Part shown: one piece after another, positions 40,653 to 49,816 of the stretch | Numbering within the stretch: the first letter of the stretch is position 1 | Layout: the number at the start of each line of letters is the position of its first letter | Source of the DNA: Prunella strophiata | Taxonomy: Eukaryota; Chordata; Aves; Passeriformes; Prunellidae | DNA length: 64,000 nt | Assembly (NCBI GenBank): GCA_036583965.1 | Contig: JAZBQD010000027.1 | Coordinates: forward strand, 18,837,001 to 18,901,000 | Direction of reading: 5' to 3' | Position numbers and translations under genes: made by a program | The notes under the pieces: model-generated | The model's database searches: none | The model's input: only the letters and a program-made list of their open reading frames with translations | What the model was told of the DNA's origin: nothing

Positions 40653-40870
40653 GTCACAGGTTTCCAGGAGTGCCTGATGCCTCTTTGTGAGGCTGGGGAT
40701 GACAAACAGCTCTATTGCAGAAGGTGTGCTGTGGGTGAGGAGCTGTGTCACCAGGTGAAGGAGCTGTAGGAAGAAGTGGACAGGCTACTCAGTATTCGAG
40801 TGAATGAGCAAGAGATAGACTGCTTATTTTCAGAGACACTACAGTCTCAAGACTTTTGGGAGTCTTGAAC
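40653..40870 (+). pseudogene. Decayed coiled-coil-like reading frame, possible retroelement ORF1 relic
   Basis: From 40653 one + strand frame reads for 38 codons with cysteine pairs (C-LMPL-C and Y-C-RR-C). It meets a single TAG at 40767-40769 and then continues in frame with a charged, leucine-spaced run (EEVDRLLSIR, then EQEID). The pattern of a Cys-rich patch followed by a coiled coil resembles ORF1-type proteins of avian non-LTR elements, and a CR1 3' end lies only about 160 bp downstream on the same strand. A full CR1 would have about 3 kb of ORF2 between, so either most of the element is deleted or these are two separate fragments. Not a functional gene. The assignment is inference. Confidence 0.35.
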
Positions 40871-41024
40871 CTCCCATGTAGTGGAGAAACAGGTGGACTC
40901 AGAACCCTACATGGGTAATTAGTCAAAGGACTGTTAAGTCAAGGGCCTGTTAAAGATGGAGGCTGGAACTGGATCACTGTGCATATCAGGAGGAAGGCTC
41001 ATCTTCCTTCTCAGTGTTTGACTG

Positions 41025-41195
41025 ACCCAGGGAAGTGCTCAGAGCACCTGAGAGAGTTCAAGAAGCATTTGAACAATGCTCTTGGGCCCATTGTGTGACT
41101 CTTGGAGATGGTCCTTTTCAGAGCCAGAAGTTGGTCTGGATCCTGTGGGTCCCTTCCAACTCAACATGTTCTGTGATTCTGTGGCAAGCTATGTA
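41025..41195 (+). mobile_element. CR1 LINE 3'-end fragment (plus strand)
   Basis: Contains the CR1 terminal words GAGTTCAAGAAGCATTTGAA, TGTGTGACTCTTGGAGATGG, GTGGGTCCCTTCCAACTCAA and a final TTCTGTGATTCTGTG tail in the sense orientation. It is the same CR1 variant as the copy at about 46.4-46.8 kb but more diverged. The 5' limit is uncertain, and the upstream relic at about 40.65 kb may belong to it. Confidence 0.85.
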
Positions 41196-42946
41196 ACTGA
41201 CAAAAAGTAACCACTTTAGCTAACTCATATATAACCCCACTCCTAGCTCTATCAGAATCAAACATGGAGGATTAGCACAACTCTTCCTGCCCTTACAGCA
41301 GTCACACAGCTTGCATGTGTGATCCTTCCCATCAGACACATATTTATAGTGAGTTTGCACAATAGAGGCTAGCTACTACTTTTTGTGTCAGAGTATCTAT
41401 CATAAATACACTCTTAACAGGCCTTTAGGCAGTCCAATGATAAAATATAACTTAGAGGAGGAATTTTTCCATCTTCTTAAGTTACATCATAATCTGGCTT
41501 GTTGGTTCTTTTCAGCCAGAGGAGCACCTCATCCCCCTGATTCTCCCAGAATGAAGCAATTTTGAGTGAAACGGGCAGAAAAAGTACTCTTGAATAATTT
41601 TTAGAATGGAGTGAGCTGATTATTTTTAAGCCAGATTCATGATTTCACAACAAACAAGGTTGATACAATTAAGTGGTATCATTACTCACTCTCCCCAGTA
41701 ATAGTTACATATTTGGCAAGAACAAAATCTTACAACAGCTCCTCAACTCTTGCTGTTTTACTTGGGATAACCCACCAACAAAGTTAACAAAAAGTGACTA
41801 CTTTTATTTAAAGGCTAGACTTGTACTGATGGGTATGAACCACTACTGGACATCCCCACAGCACTCTTAGTAATTTCCTGGAATTTAGTGCTGATAGACA
41901 GGAACAAAGCTCCTCTGCTCATAGCTCCTCTGTTCCCAGTAACCCCTCTGGCTACCTCCACTACCTGGAGGCCCCTGACCTGCCTTTTCCAAGGCTACCA
42001 ACAATTGTCCTGACTCCTGAGCCAGCAGAAACCCTGTAAATCTTTCCTAACAGGGTTAAGACAAGAATATGTGTTGGTATGGCAACGTGTGTTGCAGATC
42101 TGAAAAGTCTTTTTCAATGATTTGGAGTCAGACTACAGATTTGCCTTCCACACCTGCCTGCAGGCATGAAGTACATTTTTGATTTTACCCTCTAATGAAA
42201 TTGTCTACTCAGTGCAGAGCATAGATTGGCATATCCACTCTGGATAAATGAAAAGAGAACAGCTAGAAAAGGAGCTGATGAGAATCTTCACCTCCATTGC
42301 CATAGCAGCCAAAATACTAGCAACCATCTGAACAAAAACAGCAGGTAATTTCCCATTTTCCCCAAAAAAGGAGAAAGACAGGAAATAAACCATGACTGCT
42401 TGAGTCATACTTCTCTCCTTGTAGATTAAAGCTGAACATCACAATGCAAGAATAAGCTTATAGGCACAAGGCAACTTTTGCAGACCTTATTAATGTGCTA
42501 CAAAGAATGAAAATGCTATCTTTCACAGAGAATTCCTGCAGGCCTTATCCAGGGTACCTCTCATTGACATCAACAGGAGCTTGCCTGAGAAAAGGCTGCA
42601 AACTTTGATCCATAAATAGGATCTTAGCACATTTCACCATGGAAACAATTGCTCAGGTTAATTCTGTTCTCTTCAAGACTGTAGCAGGAACTGCACCAGA
42701 TACTTGACAGATCAGAGAAATCACATGCCTCAGTATTGCACATGGGGTTGAAGAGCTCAGTTTGGCTCAGTCCCAGTCACACTACTCCCCCTGACTGGCA
42801 CTAAGACTGAGGTGAGCTGTCATTAACATCTTGATTTCAAAAAGAGTACACCTGCAAGAAAAGAACATTGGTTGTATAGGAATGCTATTCCCTGGAACGT
42901 TCTACTGCTCTGTTTCAGAGAAAATATTTCCCAGAAACAAGATAAA
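41196..42946. other. Proximal upstream region of PLPPR4
   Basis: AT-rich DNA between the CR1 fragment and the CpG island. No exon, repeat element or RNA gene recognised. Distal promoter elements could lie here, but nothing specific can be claimed from the sequence alone. Confidence 0.4.
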
Positions 42947-43144
42947 CGCCGAAGACTCCTCAAGGAGCATCCCGAACACCCTGATGCCCTCAGGGATCCC
43001 GTTCAGGTCTCTCAGACCCGTACGTGCGCGTACAAATCTCCTGCCGCAGCCAGAGCATCCCCGCGGTGCGGCCGCACCGCCCGGGGCTCTCCTGCCCCGC
43101 GGTCCCCGCGCGGCCCGGCGCGAAGGAGTTAATCCGGCCGGGAC

Positions 43145-43152
43145 CCCCGCCC
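43145..43152 (-). promoter_or_regulatory. GC box (Sp1-type)
   Basis: CCCCGCCC on the + strand, which is GGGCGGGG on the minus strand, the Sp/KLF core. It lies 14 bp upstream of the CRE in the proximal CpG island. Confidence 0.5.
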
Positions 43153-43166
43153 GCCGGGCCGGCTCC

Positions 43167-43174
43167 TGACGTCA
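43167..43174. promoter_or_regulatory. Full palindromic cAMP response element (CRE)
   Basis: TGACGTCA, the exact 8-bp consensus for CREB/ATF factors, 125 bp upstream of the PLPPR4 start codon within the CpG island and next to a GC box. Full palindromic CREs close to start sites are the class most often bound by CREB. This would fit activity-dependent transcription of a synaptic gene, but that link is inference. The first three bases (TGA) are also an in-frame stop upstream of the start codon. Confidence 0.6.
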
Positions 43175-43298
43175 GCCCCGCGCACGGCGCAGCGCTCGGC
43201 GCGGCGGCGGCGGGCGGAGGAGAGCCGCGGCGGCCGGGCGGCTGCGAGCGGCCGGGGCAGCGCTTGGCCGCGGGGCCGCCGCCCGCAGCCCCGCCAGC

Positions 43299-43376
43299 AT
43301 GTCCGCGAAGGAGCGGCAGAAGGGCAAAGTGACCAAGGACAGCGTCACCCTCCTGCCCTGCTTCTACTTCGTGGAG
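43299..43376 (+). CDS. PLPPR4: PLPPR4 coding exon 1 (residues 1-26)
   Basis: Start of phospholipid phosphatase-related protein 4 (PRG-1), a neuronal multi-pass membrane protein that moderates lysophosphatidic-acid signalling at excitatory synapses (family knowledge). The exon encodes MSAKERQKGKVTKDSVTLLP and then CFYFVE, which matches the conserved PLPPR4 N-terminus, including the basic cytosolic segment and the first residues of membrane helix 1. The ATG has A at -3 (GCCAGCATG). There is no in-frame ATG between it and the in-frame TGA at 43167, so this methionine is the best start. The exon ends GTGGAG|GTGAGT with a perfect donor, phase 0. The long mammalian isoform begins upstream of this methionine, and that extension is absent from this exon. 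The PLPPR4 identity, rather than PLPPR3, PLPPR5 or PLPPR1, rests on this N-terminus plus exons 2-4. Confidence 0.93.
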
Positions 43377-45381
43377 GTGAGTGGCCGCTACGCCGAGCGG
43401 GCTGCCGGGGGCTGGCGGCGGGCGCGGGGAGCGGCGCGGAGCCGATCCGCGGGGAGCGCGGGGCGCCCGCGGAGAGCGAGCTCGCCTCGGTGCTCTTTCC
43501 GCACCGTCTGATGCAAAACCCTGACGTGATGCTTTGTCTCGCCGAGATCAGCATCGAGGCTCCCTATAAGGAGCAGGCATAAATTCATCTCATCTTTCGA
43601 GCCTTTTGAAGCAGGAATTATTTCTAAGAATTACTCAGAAAATGAAAGAGGTGCCTCAAATAAATCGGACTATGTGCACAGGAACCTCTCGGGAGGAAGA
43701 CATGTTTCAAGAAGGGCTGGCTTCCAGGCAATGCTGCTCGCATTGCTTTGATAGAATAAAAATCACGTTCATAAGGGAATGCTTAGAAAAATAGAAATGT
43801 TCTCAAATAGGTAATCGCTGATATATTTTTGCTGGTCCCTGAAGTATGTGTTTCCTCTATCAGAGCTAAAAATGTCTGTTTGGAAAGCAGAATGAGGTTC
43901 TCGGCACATCTTCTAGGGCAAAACCTGCTATGGCTGCTCAGCTGGTAGCAGGTGGAGTTGCAGAGGCACTGGCTGCTTGGTGTGTCACTTGGAGGCACTT
44001 AGCTTCCCTGGAAAGTACAGTCACTTAGGTACTTCTGGAAGATCATGAGTGGACACAGTTTAAGCTTAGAGAAACAGTTGTGATGTGGATTTGTTTAATG
44101 GTACAGCAGAAAGAGGAAGGTAAAAATGTTTTATGGGTTGAGTGAAGTGTCTCATGTGACCCTACTCACAGGGAAGAGAGCCTGAGCCACTTTGGGGTAC
44201 TTAACTTAGGTAGGAAACATTGTGAAAATAATGTGGAGAACTTAAAGGTAAAATATGGTGTAAGTTAACTATACCTGGCACTCAAAAGCATAAAATAGAT
44301 ATAATACTTAATATATAAAAATATGAAAATATAAACATAGGGTGAAATATAAAACAAAATATATTTTCTCTCCCATACACTTGAAGGGCATCAAGCTCAT
44401 CCTATCAATGTGATTAGTCCTCCTCAAGAAAAGCCCTTTGATGGAAGGCACTTGCTGTGCCATGTATCTTATATTAGTTTTGCATAGGAGGCAGAGGTCA
44501 AACTTAGAGAAGCCCCTAAGAAAAGGTAAGGGGGTCCTTCACTCTCTGTTCTCTTTGCTGCTTTGGGAATCCAGACAGGAAGGGAGGTTGCTGTACCTCA
44601 GCCTGAGCAGGACTATAATGCTGGAAATGATGTAGAGGTCCTGCAAGACACAAGAGAACTTGTGTTGTGCTTTGGCCTGCAGCAAGATGGGATGAAAGTG
44701 CAGAGCAACAGCACAAAGTGTGTGCCTGCTGCTCTTAAGAGTTGCCTTATGTAATACTGATTGCATACATATACTTTCCCTAGAAGCTCCCTGCAGCTGT
44801 TGCAAAGAATAAGGTAAAGGATTCTGTGAGCAGTGAAGAACCTACACTGACCTCTGCTTACAGTTCCCACATGAGGCAGCCAAGTTCTCCACTCAGGTCT
44901 AGACTTAGGTCCCTCAGCAAGTCATTCCAAGCTTCATTTAAAAACAAGTAGAGATCTTTTCAACACCCAGTTGCTCTGAGGGAATCAAAGCCCTCAATTA
45001 ACAGAAAGGTCTCCTAATGAACATTTAAGACTTCTATGTTATTCAGTCACAGGAGCAGTCAAGAGCCTGTGTGAGCCCTTCCCCATCAGGAGTAATTTCT
45101 AATTACTGAACTGCAGACTTACAGCCCTTCTTGAACTGAAAAGTAAAAGCAACACCAAGAGAAAAAACTGACTGCAATACACCCGAACCTAAACGTTGAT
45201 TAGGAAACTTTTTGGAGAGTTATCAGCCCTGTTCCATTACATAGCATGAGGATTTGAAACCATTTCCCACTTTTCAGTTGAGGACTCAAATCACTTGGGT
45301 GAAAGGGTAACAACAATTCATGTGATACTTGAAAGGAGCACATAGCTTGTGTTCCCTGTGAACGCCCACTTCGCGTTCGAA

Positions 45382-45404
45382 GCATGCGCACCAATTCCAA
45401 TCAG
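45382..45404 (+). promoter_or_regulatory. NRF1-like site plus two CCAAT boxes in intron 1
   Basis: GCATGCGCA (partial NRF1 motif) at 45382-45390 is followed at once by CCAAT at 45391-45395 and CCAATCAG, the NF-Y optimum, at 45397-45404. Several CpGs cluster just upstream (TCGCGTTCGA), in otherwise CpG-poor intron. The combination is promoter-like. Whether it drives any transcript is unknown. Confidence 0.35.
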
Positions 45405-46228
45405 ACTAACGAGAATGCCTGTCAAAAGCTTTGGAGCACAGCAAATTGCCAGCACTTCAGCAGCATCAGGGAAAGGACATGACTTAAAATCTTCTGGTGT
45501 GATTGGCTCAAACAGAACCAGATTAGGTTGTACTCCATAAAGAGGGATTTATTCAGAGATCATTTCATTGCAATGAGAAGTTTGCAAGTGTAAGGGATAG
45601 AGGAATCACCCAGTGTGGATGATGGGCATTACCATGTAATAAGGATTTCCCTTGTAAGCAGGAGGTAAGGTCCTAATGCAATCCAGCAACAGCCAACTAC
45701 TTAGACCCAAAACTTACCTACTTTAAATAAGGCTTTCTGAATTTTAAAGCTTTTACTTTAATAAATTGATGGCAAGAAACAGGCTTTCAACATTGCCATT
45801 GAGCATTGTCAATTCTTTTTTTTTCTTTTGGCACTCATCCACTTCTATTTTCCCTCTCCTGTTCATAGAAGACAGTGCCTTCCCACTCTGAATTGCAACA
45901 GAAAAAACACCATAGCCCATTAAGTTTCCACCTTCAAACAAGAAAAGTATGGCTTGCTGACATCCACTTTCCAGCAGCACCTATTAGGAGGTCTAGGCCC
46001 AGGGAAAACCACATTGTTTAGAAAATACATTTCTAAAAATGTGCTTGTTTTTTCCTCTTGAATGCTAGACAAAAGCATAGACTTGGAAAAAAAGATGAGT
46101 TGAAAGTTAAATTTTTTTTCAACATGGTAGGAAAGGGATGTATTCATGTTATACAAATAAAATATATATTTTAAAGAGTGAAATGAGTGAAATAGTACAT
46201 GTAACAACCAATATAATGCAGGCATGCA

Positions 46229-46296
46229 GAACTTAGAAACAGCAACACACAAACACAGTTCTGAACTTAGAAACAGCAACACACAAATACAGTTCT
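46229..46296. repeat. Tandem duplication, 2 x 34 bp
   Basis: The unit begins GAACTTAGAAACAGCAACAC. Copy 1 is 46229-46262 and copy 2 is 46263-46296. They differ by one base (AAACAC versus AAATAC), indicating a recent duplication within intron 1. Confidence 0.93.
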
Positions 46297-46429
46297 GACA
46301 TCAAGGGGTTTCAACTGTTAAGTTCCTTAAGAATGTGTTATGAATGAGATTAACTCCGGTAAACAAATATATTTAGCGGCAGTGACTATCAGGCTTAGAT
46401 AAAAATATGATTACACAGAATGTAGGCAG

Positions 46430-46815
46430 GCCAGCTGCCCTGGAGAAAAGGAGACTGAAATGAGACCTCACAGCTGTCTACAGCTTCCTCACAAGGGAAA
46501 AGATGAGGGGCAGGTGCCAATCTCTCTTCTCTGGTGATATGCAACAGGACCCAAGGGAATGACAGGAAATTGTGTCAAGGAAGGTTTAGGTTGGATATTG
46601 CAGAAAGATTCTTCACCCAGAGAGTGGCTGAGCACTGGAACAGGCTCCCCAGTGCAGTGGTCACAGCATCAAGCCTGACAGAGTTCAAGAAGTGTTTGGA
46701 CGATGGTGTCAAGCACATGGTGTGACTCTTGGGGATGGTCCTGTGCAGGGCCAGGAGTTGGACTTCAGCGGTCCTTGCGGGTCCCTTCCAACTCAGGACA
46801 TATTCTATAAACTGA
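46430..46815 (+). mobile_element. CR1 LINE 3' fragment with decayed RT C-terminal frame (plus strand)
   Basis: A sense-orientation CR1 3' end in PLPPR4 intron 1. From 46534 an open frame of 63 codons encodes GRFRLDIAERFF, then EHWNRLPSAVV and LTEFKKCLDD, the recognisable C-terminal end of the CR1 reverse-transcriptase ORF2. It is followed by the 3' UTR words TGTGACTCTTGGGGATGGTC, GGGCCAGGAGTTGGACTTCA and CCCTTCCAACTCAGG. The copy is 5'-truncated and upstream frames are broken. The small open frame is therefore a transposon remnant and not a host gene. Confidence 0.92.
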
Positions 46816-49776
46816 TGGTAATTCAAACTGGCAGGTGCTCCCAAAAAAAGAGTTAAAACATAAAACTAACATGCTCCTCTTAAGATCATTACAGCTGTTC
46901 TTCGCTTACACAGAAAAACCAAAAGGAGAATCAGGGTAGAGCTTTGAAAAGACAGGGAAATGGAAAGAAAATGAAGAGACAGCTTCTGAAAAATGTGGGT
47001 GGGTCATTCTCTAAAAGCATGAGAGGCAAATAGACTTTATGAAGTAAATCTCAACACTTTTTTAATTGCATGTTTTCAAGTTTCATGATTCATAAAATAA
47101 AGTAACTTGATGACTTACCCTATGTCTCGTAGGAATGTTTTAGAGGTTATTTTAAAGGACTGGTAATAGTTCTGCTTAGCAGAACCTGTGATTAGCACAC
47201 ACTCCTGAGAGCTGAATAATTTTAGATTGCCTTATGCACACTTACCTGAAGGGCATGGTAATCATCACCGTCAGGCAGTTAGGCCTCTTTTATTCCTAAT
47301 TGTGCTTAAGGCATTTTAGGGTTCTGTAGACTGACTCTATGGGTTATCTGAATTTCATTTGCATAGCTGAGAAAGACAAAGCTTTCCATGAAAATTCATA
47401 GCCCCTCTGGCCCTAGTGGGAATTACTTTTCATGGTAAAAAGTCTACATACCTCTGGGAGATCTTGAAAATGAGTATTCCTGGAATAAGATTTGGGTTTT
47501 GTTAACTGACTTTGTTTTCAGCATATTCAGAGTATATCATTATTGTATTCACTTAGAGAAAAAATATTGATGTCTTGAATTTTAATATCAATCTGAAAAA
47601 CTTTCAGAGTTATGTAGTTTCCATTCCTGGCAGAGTGGTCACACTTTGGAGTCAGGACAGACAGATTTCTCTTGGTGAAGGAAAAAGACTGTCTTTACTC
47701 ATTCTCTTCCATTTCAAAAACTCCTGGTTTAAATCCTGTTCTCATGGAAGTTGCATAAATTTTGCCTTTGACTTCAGTGGCATTACTTCTTCATCCAGTG
47801 TCTAATATGTGGAAATGCAAAAGGTCAAGGTGTTGTCAATCTGCGTAACTTGATGCATTTATTCTCCAGCTAAATTGTGTTGCTGTAGCACAGTCTTCAT
47901 CTGCTGGTTGTGTAACTTCCAGGGACTAAAATGGCGCTATTTTAGACACTGTCCCTTGTGCAGTTAAATTTTCTTCCTTATGTTGTTTTCTAGACACTGT
48001 GTTATGAATGCATATGGATACAGCTTCTTTTTCTACATTCTCCAGAGCTCAGCCAGGCCTTAATCAGTTTGGAAACACTTCTTGCAGTGGTAGACCACCT
48101 ATTTTCCTTTTTCTCCAAGGAGCTGGAATTCTCACCAGCAGAAAGCACAAAGATCTGTTATCATTATAGAACTCCAGGCTGCAGAACTCAGGAGGTCATG
48201 AGACCCCACTGAAATAAGTGCATGTAGAGAATGGCCACTGTGTCTCAGTAATAGATGTTTTACTTCCTTTTGTTTCTAACATACACTGAGAGAGCTGGGC
48301 TTGAAACATCATTTGAAACTCAGTAACACTTCTTAGTCACATCTGGAATGCTTTTCAGCTGTTCAGCAATGCACACCCCATAATATTTAAATTACAATGA
48401 CCTGCAAGTCATGTATAGGTGTGACAGCAAAAGATATAAAAAAAAATCAGTGGAGTGCAGTGATTGGAATAAGAGAGAGAATAGGCTGTAAGAATAAATC
48501 TTTCCTCATAAGAATAGGATGTTTGGATCTAATGTAAGAATTAACTGTAATGCTGTGCCTTGGAGGCACAGTGTAGTCATATTCCTCTCTAGATTGGTTT
48601 TTTGTTATACTTAGATTAACTGGGGGCTGCACCCAACAAAGATCCCCAATGGCAGAAGATGAAATTACCCCTTTGCTACTGTCAAAGAAGCATAATATTT
48701 TCCAAATATGACTTTTTCTCTCAAAAGAGTCAACCATGTGTGAGAGGAGAAGGAGAAATACACTTAGTTCTCTGCTCATTGAGTGGCTGACTCTCAGAAG
48801 ATAGATGTCACTTGTGTTTATAAAGCTGCATTACAGACCAATACCCCCAAATAGGAGGGGGCTATCCAAGACCTGAGGAGGCTGCTGTGCATTCAGAGCA
48901 GCTGTATAATTCATTGGCCAAGTCATCAATGTTGCATCCTCCCTGTCCCTTCTGTGCTCATGGAAGAGCTGTACAGCCTAAGCAATACCAGTTTTAGCAG
49001 GAGATGACCATAAAAGGGGAATTAAAAAGGATGTCACACCTGATCTGAAGCTGTCTTTGGAAAACAAATGCAAATGCCACAAGTTAGATGTCCCTTCTGA
49101 TTTTGGCTAGGTGCTTGCAAAGTGTAGTATTTGAGTAGCTCTCAGTAAAAGAAGGCCCTGCTTCCTTTTCAGTCCAGCAACATCCTCTTGACCTAATACT
49201 TCCAGTGATAAAAAAAGGCCTGAATATGTTAGAAATTAATGGAGATACATTTTTCCAAATGACTACCTCTTCTAAAAATTTATAATCCTACCATCTGTGA
49301 TCCTTCTTTTATAGCTGTTAAAAATCTATTACTCTGGAGCCAAAGTTAATAAAAAGCAGCATATTGTGGAACCTTAACATGCACAGGAGCTGAGCTATTA
49401 CAAACATGGTATCTTTTCTGATGGTCCTGTCACTTAAAAGTTCAGTTTGTAGGGAGTTCAGAAGTGGCTAAATAGTATGGGAGAAAGCCACTGGACAAGG
49501 GCTGGCACCTACAGGATTATATTTTTTTCTTTATGTATGGAAATCAGCATGCTTTAGAGAGTACAACAAATTGTAATATTATGTAAGGACTGGCAGCATT
49601 GTCTCTTAGAGATGGGGTTTTTGAAGAAACTTCTAGCTGAAATTTGGTGACACTGACCTGAAAACAACCACCTTTTGTTGAAGTACTGCTGTTCTTGATT
49701 TACCATAACATTGCATCAGAAGCATACATTTTGTAATCAACAGTACATGTAATATCCTAAATTTCATTGTATATAG

Positions 49777-49816
49777 TTATTAATTTATTATAATGATTAT
49801 TAATTTATTGTAATTA
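49777..49816. repeat. AT-rich tandem repeat, 2 x 20 bp
   Basis: TTATTAATTTATTATAATGA at 49777-49796 is repeated with two differences at 49797-49816 in intron 1. It lies in a larger AT-rich region (about 49,740-50,070) with further TTAATAAATAAATATATAAT-type sequence. Confidence 0.75.

Larger units (their letters stand above)
42947..43560 (+). promoter_or_regulatory. PLPPR4: CpG-island promoter of PLPPR4
   Basis: CpG density rises abruptly at about 42,947, peaks between 43,020 and 43,500 and falls away by about 43,560. The island spans the start codon, coding exon 1 and the first 180 bp of intron 1, as is typical of vertebrate CpG-island promoters. No TATA box is evident near the likely transcription start. 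A GC box (43145-43152) and a perfect CRE (43167-43174) lie in the proximal part. Several overlapping open frames on both strands are by-products of GC richness. The exact transcription start cannot be read from sequence. Confidence 0.85.

Noticed and set aside
1..42900. Presence of the neighbouring PLPPR5 gene
   Set aside because: No exon resembling PLPPR5 was found on either strand. The intergenic distance must extend beyond the window's left edge.
42831..43588. Open frames of up to 112 codons around the PLPPR4 promoter on both strands
   Set aside because: GC-rich shadow frames of the CpG island. Only the 78 bp at 43299-43376 match PLPPR4.
45920..46282. 120-codon minus-strand frame in intron 1
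   Set aside because: Crosses the 34-bp tandem duplication and A/T runs, with no domain recognised.
46534..46725. 63-codon + strand frame that looks protein-like
   Set aside because: It is the end of a CR1 reverse-transcriptase ORF in a truncated LINE, so it is not a host gene.
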